The notes: a model not told the origin generated them from the sequence alone. Counted from the stretch's first letter, positions 35,501-44,326 are shown. The stretch: DNA of 64,000 nt from Synoicihabitans lomoniglobus (GCF_029023725.1 NZ_CP119075.1:4583501-4647500), one strand, 5' to 3'. A program made the numbers and translations.

Positions 35501-35705
35501 GCAAAGAAGTCTCCTGAAGCGTGCGATCAATGTCTTCGGAGACGGCGTCCGGATTGATCCGGAGAAGCGCCGTCTTAAAGACACTTGGAAAGATGTTGGA
35601 GCTCGCGTCCCACGTCGCCCCCTTCAGCGAAACATACGAATACCCCAGCCGCGTGAGGTGGAGAATAGCGGGAATTTTGACTCTAGAGTCTTCGTTAAAG
35701 GCCAC
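32595..35705 (-). CDS. hsdR: Type I restriction endonuclease, translocase and nuclease subunit
   Basis: 1036 residues from a GTG. The N-terminal nuclease core has FRPDITLLVNGMPLVFIEVKKP, giving the D...E-x-K of PD-(D/E)XK. The SF2 helicase motor follows: motif I IIWHTQGSGKTALAF around residue 315, motif II YFLDEVHRSYN, motif III GLTGTPLL, and motif VI-like LLQALTRVNRTYKSF. The C-terminal third is helical and binds the methyltransferase. It heads the operon hsdR-hsdM-hsdS and the following gene. Its promoter should lie in the 281-bp region upstream, which holds AT-rich tracts. Confidence 0.95.
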   Translation of the reverse strand: MAFNEDSRVKIPAILHLTRLGYSYVSLKGATWDASSNIFPSVFKTALLRINPDAVSEDIDRTLQETSLLLDNEDLGKAFHERLLSTTGIKLVDFENFDRNCFQVVTELPCINGDEEFRPDITLLVNGMPLVFIEVKKPNNREGILAERNRIAVRCQNPKFRRFVNITQLMMFSNNMEYDDESHEPIEGAFYASTDYENPSFNYFREENQSALPALPPLDSATENLVLTDNNLQSLKHAPEYATNCNPDSPTNRLSTSLFCRSRLAFLLRYGFAFVRDQNGFEKHIMRYPQIFATHAIETKIESGTRKGIIWHTQGSGKTALAFYNVKHLTDYYQGKGVIPKFYFIVDRIDLLIQAAREFRNRGLMVHEVDSRDEFARDIKSTQAIHNDSGKLEITVVNIQKFADDPSVVSASDYDIRLQRIYFLDEVHRSYNPTGSFLANLTESDPHAIKIGLTGTPLLGDDFNSKKLFGDYIHKYYYNASIKDGYTLRLIREEIETEYKLQLAKTMEEIEILRGSGNREFVYSHEKFVEPMLDYIVSDFEAARLMHDDTGIGAMVICDSSAQAKKMHEIFVAKYPPAQTAPGSTIPFAPAQLHEEPLQAAEDPGSYGAQKKHQRAVKTAALILHDVGTKDSRKQQVEDFKEGKIDLLFVYNMLLTGFDSRRLKKLYLGRLIKAHNLLQALTRVNRTYKSFRYGYVVDFADITTEFEKTNQAYFKELQSELGDEMEHYSDLFKTKAEIEADIDTIKDALWEFDTLNAEIFSQQITQIQDRGQMLAIVKALNTARELYNVIRLSGRYELLESLDFKKVNQLATEAQNHLNLLNQKIALEDGHDNTSILNVALESVLFTFRKISEDELRIADELKEILRKTREVLLGNFDPRDPVFVSLKDELERLFRKKKLSEITQDEMSANIEALNAIHAQARELERKNQLLRAKYAHDAKYARIHKRLMEKGDLNTSERKLFEALTAFKAQADAKILQNAQLLNNPAYTEKELLRLVAQQFNAARGFSLDATSLKALNGLILKEYLDEFHGKIPA

Positions 35706-35986
35706 GGAATTATTCTAGAAAGGGAACACGGCAGTCCCACCAAGTGAGGCGGGGAACATCAACGGATAGGGGCAGTTTTCACAGCGGGCCAGCGCCGGGA
35801 AAACCGCTGTGGTTAAACGGCATGCGCGACTCCGTGTAAAGCGTGGCGAGCGGCGGAGTCGCTTCGACGTTTCCCCAGGACTAAAATCTTCGGCCCGATT
35901 TTTAACTACGCACGGTCGTTATTTAAAATTGGAGGCATTTTTTAACTTAGCCTTCCCCACCCGCCCGTGACTCTCTTGGGACCGAT
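35706..35986. other. Spacer upstream of hsdR with AT-rich tract, hairpin and TGCGTAGT motif
   Basis: 281 bp without a gene. CACAGCGG (35780-35787) and CCGCTGTG (35804-35811) form an 8-bp stem with a 16-nt loop. The TGCGTAGT element (minus strand, 35912-35905) matches the one upstream of both PEP-CTERM genes and lies about 200 bp before hsdR, inside AT-rich DNA (35898-35945) that could hold a promoter. This is the right border of the defence island. Confidence 0.4.
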
Positions 35987-37075
35987 TCACTCGAAGTCGT
36001 TGGTGAGGCCACCGGCGGCGGCGTTCATGTTGAGGCGGATGGACTCGAGGTTTTCGCGGACCAGTTCGCCCATCGACGCGCACTTCAGGTAGGCGTCGCG
36101 TTTGAAATACTCGGCCAGCTGGCCGCGCAGTTGCTCCAAATGCTCCGGCCGCGAGATGCGGTCGGTTGACATCGCGACGAGCAGTTCGCCGAGCTTCGCC
36201 TCGGTGAGCGCCGCCCGGTGCAGGATGGCCACGCGTTCCTCGCGTTGATACTGCTGCGCCGTTTCCACGCGCAGGTGCTTCATGCAAAACAGCGCCAGCG
36301 ACCGGTTCTCTTTGAAAAACTGCGGCCGGTAAAAATTGAGCCGGCCTTCGTAGCTTTGCTGATCGAAATCCATGGCGCGGATACGCAGCTGCGAGCCTTC
36401 GAAGTCCGGTGTCACCACCATCACAAAATTGTAGGCGCGCATGTCACCGAGCAATCGCACGAAGCAGCGTTCGTTGAACTTCACCAACTCCTTGGCCACC
36501 CGCACGGGTTTCAGGTCGTCGCGCTTGAGCCATTTTTCGATGAACACATCGCCGGGCACGCCCGCCACATGCTCTTCCACGAGCGTGCCGCCGTGGGTGA
36601 AATAGTTCATGCGATTGGGCGACAGCAGATGCTCCAACTCCAAGCCGTAAACGCGGGAGGCATCACCGCGCTTGATGTAAAAATAGTCGGCATTGTCGTT
36701 GTAGGCATTGACGATGCGGATGCGGAACGGCGCCGAGTTGCCGAACGAACAATAGTCGATCCGGTCGACGTAGAGATGTTGCATGACGCTGATGTCGCCA
36801 TCCGTGCGCAGCAACGCGTAGACCCGCTTGAGGTCTTCCTGCAGCGGACTCATCTCCAGTCGCGAGTAGATCACACTGTCCCACAAGGTCGGCTCACCGT
36901 TGGCATCGGGCAACGGGCACGATTCCTCAAAAGCCCGCAGTCGTTCGTAACTGATCGGCAGCTTTCGTTCGCGCCGATTGGTGCGCAAATACGTCCGCAG
37001 CTGATCCGAAATGGGGAAGCTCGGCTTCTTTAATTGGTGGTAACCATCCTCGGCCATATCCCCAAACTGTTGCAT
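35987..37075 (-). CDS. Conserved protein of unknown function
   Basis: 362 residues. Segments such as VDRIDYCSFGNSAPFRIRIVN, YGLELEHLLSPNRMNYFTH, FVRLLGDMRAYNFVMVVTPDF and RIRAMDFDQQSYEG are strikingly regular, and I recall the same phrases in hypothetical proteins of Bacteroidetes and Verrucomicrobia. There is no signal peptide or membrane segment. The LLGDMRAYNF...DFDQ arrangement is reminiscent of protein-kinase-like folds (a loop before a late Asp), but I cannot establish this. The start is either the ATG at 37075 or the ATG at 37057, which has GGGG just upstream. It diverges from the small membrane protein gene. Confidence 0.7.
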   Translation of the reverse strand: MQQFGDMAEDGYHQLKKPSFPISDQLRTYLRTNRRERKLPISYERLRAFEESCPLPDANGEPTLWDSVIYSRLEMSPLQEDLKRVYALLRTDGDISVMQHLYVDRIDYCSFGNSAPFRIRIVNAYNDNADYFYIKRGDASRVYGLELEHLLSPNRMNYFTHGGTLVEEHVAGVPGDVFIEKWLKRDDLKPVRVAKELVKFNERCFVRLLGDMRAYNFVMVVTPDFEGSQLRIRAMDFDQQSYEGRLNFYRPQFFKENRSLALFCMKHLRVETAQQYQREERVAILHRAALTEAKLGELLVAMSTDRISRPEHLEQLRGQLAEYFKRDAYLKCASMGELVRENLESIRLNMNAAAGGLTNDFE

Positions 37076-37214
37076 TGGGCGCGGTCGGCGCAACGTCTGA
37101 GCCCCATTCTGGCCCCGCCAGTGCCAAAGAATTGTTAAAAACGGGGCATCAACCCGATTTGACCTCGTCGGCGTTCAAGGGGAGACTTATGGCACGATCA
37201 TGCTAGTTCTGGCC

Positions 37215-37481
37215 ATGACCACAATGGAGAAGCTCCAACAGGTGCCGCAGCGTTTCTGGGTAAACGTGCTGCTGGTGATTGGGGGCGGCATCCTTGCGCT
37301 CATCCTCGTGCGTCACGCGGCCCGCATGAACCGCATGGTTTTGGGCACGATCATCGCCGTGTTTATCTGCACGGTTTGCTTCCAGTGGATCTACGAACGC
37401 AACGAACCTCGCGCGCTGACGCCCCTCATCAACACCATCGCGCCCCTGCTGCCGAGCAAAGGCTCATTCGGTAATTATTGA
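37215..37481 (+). CDS. Small membrane protein, unknown function
   Basis: 88 residues from the ATG at 37215 (an in-frame ATG at 37200 adds five). Two hydrophobic helices, FWVNVLLVIGGGILALILV and MVLGTIIAVFICTVCFQWIY, are joined by a short basic loop (RHAARMNR). The C-terminal 25 residues (EPRALTPLINTIAPLLPSK) are polar and proline-containing. No family recognised. It lies 115 bp upstream of gnd on the same strand, but its link to that gene is unclear. Confidence 0.6.
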   Translation: MTTMEKLQQVPQRFWVNVLLVIGGGILALILVRHAARMNRMVLGTIIAVFICTVCFQWIYERNEPRALTPLINTIAPLLPSKGSFGNY

Positions 37482-37596
37482 AACCACGTCACCGCGGCGT
37501 TCCCCGGCCGCCGCCGCTTCATCGTAATGATGAAACAACTGCGCTGATTTCGCAGTCGTCTTTCTGCGGGCAACTCCCCAACGTTCGAGGCTGCGT

Positions 37597-39099
37597 ATGC
37601 CCAAAGAACACTCCGACATTGGACTCATCGGCCTTGCCGTAATGGGTCAAAATCTCGCCCTCAACATCGCCGACCACGGCTTCCAGATCTCCGTCTTCAA
37701 TCGCACGACGGCCAAGACGGACGCCTTTGTCGCCGCTAATTCCGACACGCCGGGCGGCCTCGTCGGCGCCCCGACGTTGGAAGCCTTCGTCGCCTCGCTC
37801 GCGAAGCCGCGCAAGATGATCATCCTGGTCCAGGCCGGTCGCGCGACCGACGCCGTGATCGACGGACTCATCCCGTTGCTGGACCAGGACGACATCATCA
37901 TCGACGGTGGCAACGCCCTCTGGACCGACACCATCCGTCGCGAAAAAGAGCTCAAGGCCAAGGGCCTGCGCTTCATCGGCTCCGGTGTTTCCGGCGGTGA
38001 AGAAGGTGCCCGCTTCGGTCCGTCCCTCATGCCCGGTGGCGAAAAGGGAGCCTGGAACGAGCTCAAGCCCATCTGGCGCGCCATCGCCGCCAAGGTCGAC
38101 AAGGTCACCGGCAAGCCCCTCGAAGGCGCCGTGGCCGGCAAGCCCGTCAAGGGCGGCGTGCCCTGCACCACCTACATCGGCGAAAACGGCGCCGGCCACT
38201 ACGTCAAGATGGTCCACAACGGCATCGAGTATGGCGACATGCAGATGATCTGTGAGGCCTACGATCTCATGAAGGGCCTGCTCGGCCTCAAGCCCAAGGA
38301 AATGGGCGAGATCTTCGCCGAGTGGAACAAGGGTGCGCTCGACTCCTTCCTCGTCGAAATCACCGCCGACATTCTCCAGCAAAAAGACCCGGCCTCCCGC
38401 AAGGCCTTCGTCGACGTCGTCCTCGACACCGCCGGCCAAAAAGGCACCGGCAAATGGACCAGCGTCAACGCCCTCGACATGGGTGTCGCCGCGCCGACGA
38501 TTGCCGAATCCGTTTTCTCCCGCTGCCTCTCCGCGCAAAAGGACGAACGTGTCGCCGCCTCCAAGCTCCTCAAAGGGCCGAAGAAGAAATTCAAGGGCTC
38601 AAAGAAAGCGCTCATCGAAGCCATTCACGACGCCCTCTACTGCTCCAAGATCTGTTCCTACGCCCAAGGCTTCCAGCTCATGCGCGAGGCTCAAAAGGAA
38701 TACGGCTGGAAGCTCAACTTCGGCCAGATCGCCCAGATCTTCCGCGGCGGTTGCATCATCCGCGCGGCCTTCCTGCAAAAGATCACCGAGGCTTACGCCC
38801 GCGACAAGAAGTTGGCCAACCTCCTCCTCGATCCCTACTTCAACAAGACGATCCAGGCGGCTCAGGAAAAGTGGCGCAAAGTCGTGGCCCTCGCCGCCGA
38901 ATACGGCGTGCCCGCTCCGACCTTCGCGTCCTCCCTCGCCTACTACGATGGTTACCGCAGCGCCCGCCTCCCGGCCAACCTGCTCCAAGCCCAGCGCGAC
39001 TACTTCGGTGCCCACACCTACGAGCGCGTCGACCGCCCCCGCGGCGAGTTCTTCCACATCGACTGGCCCGACAAGACCCGCCCGCAAATCAAAGCGTAA
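37597..39099 (+). CDS. gnd: 6-phosphogluconate dehydrogenase, decarboxylating
   Basis: 500 residues. The NADP-binding N-terminus is [21 protein letters not shown], with FNRT after the second strand. [39 protein letters not shown] and [18 protein letters not shown] carry the substrate-binding and catalytic residues (Lys and Asn of KMVHN). The C-terminal domain ends with [19 protein letters not shown]. It oxidises 6-phosphogluconate to ribulose 5-phosphate with release of CO2 and NADPH in the oxidative pentose phosphate pathway. A strong terminator follows at 39148. Confidence 0.97.
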   Translation: MPKEHSDIGLIGLAVMGQNLALNIADHGFQISVFNRTTAKTDAFVAANSDTPGGLVGAPTLEAFVASLAKPRKMIILVQAGRATDAVIDGLIPLLDQDDIIIDGGNALWTDTIRREKELKAKGLRFIGSGVSGGEEGARFGPSLMPGGEKGAWNELKPIWRAIAAKVDKVTGKPLEGAVAGKPVKGGVPCTTYIGENGAGHYVKMVHNGIEYGDMQMICEAYDLMKGLLGLKPKEMGEIFAEWNKGALDSFLVEITADILQQKDPASRKAFVDVVLDTAGQKGTGKWTSVNALDMGVAAPTIAESVFSRCLSAQKDERVAASKLLKGPKKKFKGSKKALIEAIHDALYCSKICSYAQGFQLMREAQKEYGWKLNFGQIAQIFRGGCIIRAAFLQKITEAYARDKKLANLLLDPYFNKTIQAAQEKWRKVVALAAEYGVPAPTFASSLAYYDGYRSARLPANLLQAQRDYFGAHTYERVDRPRGEFFHIDWPDKTRPQIKA

Positions 39100-39147
39100 G
39101 CGAATCACGCGTCGCTCCTCGTAAGCTTTCTCGTTCGCGAGAACCCC

Positions 39148-39178
39148 GCCGCACTCCTCCCGGAGTGCGGCTTTTTTG
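39148..39178 (+). terminator. Rho-independent terminator after gnd
   Basis: A perfect 10-bp stem, GCCGCACTCC (39148-39157) with GGAGTGCGGC (39162-39171), has the loop TCCC and is followed by six T. It ends the gnd transcript 50 bp after the stop codon and isolates gnd from nrfH. Confidence 0.92.
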
Positions 39179-39286
39179 TGCATTGCTGCGCACATCCTGC
39201 CATCCCTCCGCTGGAGTCTTGATGGAAGGTGCCGGGCCCGGTTGAATCCCGCCGGCAAACGCCCCGTTACCCCTCCTCTCCCCCGC

Positions 39287-39778
39287 ATGCGCCGCCCCGA
39301 CCTACGCTCCCCGCGAACCTGGTTACTCGCCGGAGGCACCTACTATGTTCTCATCGCCGCGTGCATCGGGATCGCCGGCGGTTTGGGCTCCTTTACTTTC
39401 GGCTACGGCAAGGGCGCGAGCTACTTGAGCAACAACCCGACGACGTGCGTCAACTGCCACATCATGGAGCCCTACTATGACACGTGGCAGAACTCGAGTC
39501 ACCACCACGTCGCCGTCTGCAACGACTGTCACCTCTCTCACCACCCGATCGGGAAATGGATCACCAAAGCCGACAACGGCTTCTTCCACTCCCTCGCCTT
39601 CACCCTCGATAACTTCGACGAACCCATCCGCATCAAACCCCGCAACCGGCGGGTCACTCAGGCCGCGTGCGTCAGCTGCCACGTCGACACCGTGCATCAG
39701 ATGTTTCCCGCCACCCCCCAACAGGACATGCTCATGTGTGTGAGCTGTCATAGTGACGTGGGCCACGCCCACCGCTGA
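39287..39778 (+). CDS. nrfH: Cytochrome c nitrite reductase small subunit (quinol-oxidising tetraheme NrfH)
   Basis: 163 residues. One N-terminal membrane anchor (TWLLAGGTYYVLIAACIGIAG) is followed by four heme sites: CVNCH (54-58), CNDCH (78-82), CVSCH (128-132) and CVSCH (151-155), as in the NapC/NrfH family. NrfH takes electrons from menaquinol and passes them to NrfA in the periplasm. I chose the ATG at 39287 because longer frames start inside the gnd terminator. nrfA follows 23 bp downstream. Confidence 0.93.
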   Translation: MRRPDLRSPRTWLLAGGTYYVLIAACIGIAGGLGSFTFGYGKGASYLSNNPTTCVNCHIMEPYYDTWQNSSHHHVAVCNDCHLSHHPIGKWITKADNGFFHSLAFTLDNFDEPIRIKPRNRRVTQAACVSCHVDTVHQMFPATPQQDMLMCVSCHSDVGHAHR

Positions 39779-39801
39779 AGAACCACCGCCCCTCCTCCGC
39801 C

Positions 39802-41430
39802 ATGTCCGCTCCTTCGATTCCCCCGACCCCTTCCCCGCATCGCCGTCGGCGCTTCACCCTGCCCGTCGTCGTCATGATCGGCACGGCCGTCGTCACGTTC
39901 GGCATCGCCGCCGTGCTCATCACCATCTTCGAACACCAACAGGAAGCGCGCACCCCCTTCGTGCGATTGGCGGAGGTATCCGAAACCTCCACCGACCCCG
40001 AACCCTGGGGCATGAATTGGCCGTATCAATACGACACCTACAAACGCACCGTCGACAGCGAGCACACCGAACACGGCGGTTCATCAGCCATGTCCCAAAG
40101 CAAACTCGACGCGCAACCCTGGCTCAAACGGCTCTACGCCGGTTACGCCTTCAGCATCGATTACCGGGAACTGCGCGGTCACGCCTACATGTTGCACGAC
40201 CAAGAGGTCACCGAACGCGTGACCAAACGCACCCAGAGCGGCGCTTGTCTGCATTGCCACGCCTCCATCGCCCCCACCTACCGTCGTCTCGGACTGGAGT
40301 CCTTCGGCCAAGACGCTTCACCCGCTGCGCTCGCCGCCGATTTCAATTGGCCCGCCGTCATGGAAGGCTTCCGCGTCGCCAGCACCATGGACTACACGAC
40401 CGCGCACGCCGAGTTACTCAAAACTCCCGACACCGCGCCCACGCCGGGACACGCCACCGACCCGACTGATCCGCACGCCCTTTCCGAGGCTCACCCCGTC
40501 AGTTGCATCGATTGCCACGATCCCAAGACCATGCAGCTGCGCATCACGCGCCCCGGTTTCGTCAATGGCATCGCCGCCCTCGCGCGCAGCGCCGACCCCG
40601 TGCCCCACCTGCCCAGCGTCGAGCGCTGGCGGCGCGGCAACCGCAAGCAACCCTACGACCCCAACATCGACGCCAGCCGCCGCGAAATGCGCAGCTTCGT
40701 CTGCGGCCAATGCCACGTGGAATACTACTGCGCGTCAAAGGAGACTTTGTTCTTCCCGTGGGAAAACGGCCTCAAGGCCGAGCAAATCGAAACGACCTAC
40801 GACAACCATAGCTTCCCCGACGGCACCGCCTTTTTTGACTACAAACACGGCGAAACCGGCGCACCCACCTACAAGGCGCAACACCCCGAATTCGAACTCT
40901 GGAGCCAAGGCATTCACGCCCGCAGCGGCGTGAGCTGCACCGACTGCCACATGCCCTACGAACGCCAGGGCGCCATGAAAGTGAGCAGCCACTGGGTGCG
41001 TAGCCCGATGCTCAACCTCAACAACTCCTGCCAAACCTGCCACAACGTCGACGCCGACGAACTCGTTGAAAAAGTCGCCACGATCCAAAACCGCACCCGC
41101 TCCCTCATCGAACGAGCGGCGGCGGCGATGACCCAGATGATCGATGCCATCCGCGAAGCCCAGGCCGCCGGCATTTCCAATCAGGACCTGAAGACCCTGC
41201 ATGAATTGCAACGCAAAGCCATGTGGCGGCTCGACTTCATCAGCAGCGAAAATTCCGCCGGTTTCCACGCCGACCAGGAAGCCGCCCGCATCCTGGCGGA
41301 GTCCATCGACTACAGCCGCCAAGCCCAGGTCCTCGCCGTAATCCTGCGCGCCCCCGCCGCCCCCACCGTCGACGCTCCCACCACCGGCGTGCAAGGCGTC
41401 ACCCCCACCGAACGCCCCAAGGATATTTAA
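39802..41430 (+). CDS. nrfA: Ammonia-forming cytochrome c nitrite reductase, pentaheme, CXXCH type at the first heme
   Basis: 542 residues with an N-terminal membrane or signal helix (LPVVVMIGTAVVTFGIAAVLI, 20-40). Five heme sites: CLHCH 149-153, CIDCH 235-239, CGQCH 301-305, CTDCH 379-383, CQTCH 410-414. The third is in CGQCHVEYY, the NrfA active-site neighbourhood, which fixes the order and shows that the first site, normally the catalytic CXXCK, is CXXCH here. The protein reduces nitrite to ammonium with six electrons. No nrfEFG-like lyase genes lie nearby, in keeping with a histidine-ligated first heme. The gene ends 9 bp from the convergent NRPS-like gene. Confidence 0.93.
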   Translation: MSAPSIPPTPSPHRRRRFTLPVVVMIGTAVVTFGIAAVLITIFEHQQEARTPFVRLAEVSETSTDPEPWGMNWPYQYDTYKRTVDSEHTEHGGSSAMSQSKLDAQPWLKRLYAGYAFSIDYRELRGHAYMLHDQEVTERVTKRTQSGACLHCHASIAPTYRRLGLESFGQDASPAALAADFNWPAVMEGFRVASTMDYTTAHAELLKTPDTAPTPGHATDPTDPHALSEAHPVSCIDCHDPKTMQLRITRPGFVNGIAALARSADPVPHLPSVERWRRGNRKQPYDPNIDASRREMRSFVCGQCHVEYYCASKETLFFPWENGLKAEQIETTYDNHSFPDGTAFFDYKHGETGAPTYKAQHPEFELWSQGIHARSGVSCTDCHMPYERQGAMKVSSHWVRSPMLNLNNSCQTCHNVDADELVEKVATIQNRTRSLIERAAAAMTQMIDAIREAQAAGISNQDLKTLHELQRKAMWRLDFISSENSAGFHADQEAARILAESIDYSRQAQVLAVILRAPAAPTVDAPTTGVQGVTPTERPKDI

Positions 41431-41439
41431 ACTCCGGGC

Positions 41440-44094
41440 CTAGCGCTGCAAGGCGTCCTTCGTGAGTTCGACGAAGCGATCGAGAAAATCGGCGCGGGCG
41501 ATGCGAGCATGTTCCACCGGGACGGGGCGTAGCCGCAACTTCCCGCGGATCTTGGCATCCAGCCCGCTTGCGCCCACCACTTCTTCCGGCGACGCCGCGC
41601 ATTTGAACAGGGTCGCATCACCGGCATACTCCCGGGGTCGATACGTCTCGAATGCGGCCATGCACTGATGAAACATCACATCGTCGCGACCGAAGCACCG
41701 TCGCAATGACTCCATCCGTCGCTTCCGCGGCGAAAGCCATTGGTAGGGGTGTTTGAGCTGTTCCTGTGTCAACGGCGACACCTTCATCAGAGCGCGCCAG
41801 TTGCCCACCGCGATCGTCTCGCCGTATTTGCGCCGAAACTTTCCCCACATTCGCCTCAGCACTTGTCCTTTGGTTTCGCGCGCCACGGCCTGAAAAACAA
41901 TGGGGTCCCACAGCACAAGCTTCTCCACTACATCGCCAGCCGCCATCAATCGCCGCGCGACCTCAAACGCCACCAGCGCGCCGAACGAATATCCGACCAG
42001 GCTGTAGGGTCCGCCCGGTTGTATGCGTCGGATCTGTCGAATGATCTCCTCCGCGAGTTCTTCCACCCGGTTCAGCGGACGCTCCCCTTCCTTCCAACCC
42101 GGGTAATAGAGCGTGTCCCAATAGGCTTGCTCCGGCGCCAACGCCGCTCCCAACGCGGCCTGATAATGGTCGGGGCCCAACATCCCGGGCATTTGAAAAA
42201 CAGACGTCCCAACGGGTGAAGACGCCGCCTCGGCGGCGGGGTCCCGTTCCGACAACATCCGGGCCATGGCGGCCGGAGTCGGAGAACGATGGATACACGC
42301 CACGGGTATGGGACGTCCCCACCGTTTTTCGATGCTCAGTGCCAAATTCAAACCCATCAGGGAATCGCCGCCGTGCTCAAAAAAATCATCCTGTGGGCCC
42401 AACGTTTCAAATCCCAACACGTCGCGCCACAGCGTGAGCAGCTCCGCCTCCAACGGTGACGCCGCCACCTCTCGCGGGGTTCCTGTCCCCGGGGTGATGC
42501 TGGTTCGCAGCGACCGTCGATCGACCTTGCCGTTGGGCGTGAGCGGCAAACGGGTCACCACCTCCAGGAGGGCCGGCACCGCGTGTTCCGGCAAGCGTTG
42601 CAACAGCCACGGTCGCACGGCCTTCACCCAACTCGCTTCACGGTCACCGGTCAGCACCACCGCGGCCGCAAGTTGCCGCGTCTCTCCATGCTCACGCACA
42701 AATACGGCGGCATCGCGAATTCCGTCCATCTGCCGCAGCATCACTTCGATCTCGCCGGGCTCGATGCGAAACCCGCGCAACTTGATCTGATCATCCCGCC
42801 GCCCCAGATACTCGATGTTGCCGTTGGGCAACACCCGGCAAAGATCACCCGTGCGATAAAATCGTTCCTGGCTTTGATCCGGCAGGACATGCCCGCCAAA
42901 TCGCTCCGCCGTCAGTTCCGGGCGCCGCCAATATTCCCGCGCCAAGCCGAGTCCGCCCAAGCACAATTCCCCCGCTTGGCCCACTGGCACCACTTGCATC
43001 GCCTCGTCCACGATCACGGCCGTCGTATTGTTCAAGGGGATACCGATCGGCACGGTTGCACAGCCCCACGCCTCCGGCGCTCCGATCCGATACGTGCACG
43101 CGAAGGTCGTGCATTCCGTGGGCCCGTAGCCATTCACCAACACCGTGTCGGGCAACAGCTCCCGGGCTCGGCGGGTGTGGTGCGGCGAGTGGGCTTCGCC
43201 CCCGATCAACAAGGTCCGCAACGGCGCCAGCAACTGCGGCTGATGGTCGATGAATTGATTGAACAATCCCGTGGTGAGAAAGGCGCAGGTCACGCGCTGC
43301 TCGCGGATCAACCGCTGCAATCGAGCGGCTTCCGGCCAGCGGTCGGGCATGATCACGCAACACGCCCCGTTCAGGAGCGGTCCCCACAGTTCGAAGATAA
43401 TCGCGTCGAACGAGGGCGATGCGATCGCCAGAAAACGTTCCCCCGGATAAAAGGGCGCATAGTCCTGCCCGATCACCAATCGCACCACGCCGCGCTGCGT
43501 CAGCGCCACCCCCTTGGCCCGGCCGGTCGACCCGGAGGTATAGATGATGTAGGCGAGATGATGCCCCTCCAATTTCACCCCGGGATTCCCCTCCGCCTGG
43601 TCCGCCCACGCCGGTGCCGGATCGTCGAGCGTCCATATCGCTCGATCAGCCGACTCGGGTAGCGACGCCCGCAAATGCCCCTGCGTGAGCACGACCGTCG
43701 GGGCGGTGTCGGCCAACACAAACTCCAGACGCTCCCGCGGAAAATCCGCATCGAGCGGCACATACACGCCTCCCGCTTTCAAGATGCCGAGTTGTCCCAC
43801 CACCATCTCGATCGAGCGCTCCACGCAAATCGCCACCGTCGTGTCCGGCTGCACGCCGTGCGCAATCAGGTGATGCGCCAGTCGATTCGCCCGTCGATTG
43901 AGTTCGCCGTAAGACACCTCGCGTCCGTCGCAAACCACCGCCACCGCATCGGGCCAAGCCCGCACGCAGGCCTCAAAAGCCTCCGGAATCGTGGCAAACG
44001 GCAGCGGCACCTGACGGACGATCCAAGAAAGATCGATCGCATGATCTGGGTGCCGTGGGTTGTCGGCAACGGAGCTGGGATGGGAACGGGGCAA
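41440..44094 (-). CDS. NRPS-like enzyme with adenylation, carrier and thioesterase domains (A-T-TE)
   Basis: 884 residues. Adenylation domain (about 35-530): AYIIYTSGSTGRAKG at 181-195, FDAIIFELWGPLLNG, NGYGPTECTTF, YRTGDLCR at 413-420, and LTPNGKVDRR near 518. The Asp in FDA (230) matches the residue that binds the alpha-amino group, so an amino acid substrate is likely. Carrier domain: DDFFEHGGDSLM with phosphopantetheine Ser578. Type I thioesterase: YSLVGYSFGALVAFEVAR with nucleophile Ser703. There is no condensation domain and no neighbouring NRPS gene or phosphopantetheinyl transferase. It could release a single amino acid product or a self-condensed dimer. The product is unknown. Confidence 0.88.
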   Translation of the reverse strand: MPRSHPSSVADNPRHPDHAIDLSWIVRQVPLPFATIPEAFEACVRAWPDAVAVVCDGREVSYGELNRRANRLAHHLIAHGVQPDTTVAICVERSIEMVVGQLGILKAGGVYVPLDADFPRERLEFVLADTAPTVVLTQGHLRASLPESADRAIWTLDDPAPAWADQAEGNPGVKLEGHHLAYIIYTSGSTGRAKGVALTQRGVVRLVIGQDYAPFYPGERFLAIASPSFDAIIFELWGPLLNGACCVIMPDRWPEAARLQRLIREQRVTCAFLTTGLFNQFIDHQPQLLAPLRTLLIGGEAHSPHHTRRARELLPDTVLVNGYGPTECTTFACTYRIGAPEAWGCATVPIGIPLNNTTAVIVDEAMQVVPVGQAGELCLGGLGLAREYWRRPELTAERFGGHVLPDQSQERFYRTGDLCRVLPNGNIEYLGRRDDQIKLRGFRIEPGEIEVMLRQMDGIRDAAVFVREHGETRQLAAAVVLTGDREASWVKAVRPWLLQRLPEHAVPALLEVVTRLPLTPNGKVDRRSLRTSITPGTGTPREVAASPLEAELLTLWRDVLGFETLGPQDDFFEHGGDSLMGLNLALSIEKRWGRPIPVACIHRSPTPAAMARMLSERDPAAEAASSPVGTSVFQMPGMLGPDHYQAALGAALAPEQAYWDTLYYPGWKEGERPLNRVEELAEEIIRQIRRIQPGGPYSLVGYSFGALVAFEVARRLMAAGDVVEKLVLWDPIVFQAVARETKGQVLRRMWGKFRRKYGETIAVGNWRALMKVSPLTQEQLKHPYQWLSPRKRRMESLRRCFGRDDVMFHQCMAAFETYRPREYAGDATLFKCAASPEEVVGASGLDAKIRGKLRLRPVPVEHARIARADFLDRFVELTKDALQR

Positions 44095-44326
44095 AGCGGG
44101 GTGCGGCGGAGTCCTTCACCGAATCCGGAGGCAGTCGCAATCCTAAGTGCGTGTTTTCAAGCAGTTTGGGGCCATCCGCCCCCAAATCTCCCTCTCGTCG
44201 CGCGCATTCGCCACCCCTTGGCATTACGCACTTTCACCACGCCTCCCCCACACCATGCTCGTGAGCACGGCGATATCGTTGCGAAATTTAATCCAATTTT
44301 GTCCCAAAACAGGATTAGACTGCCGC

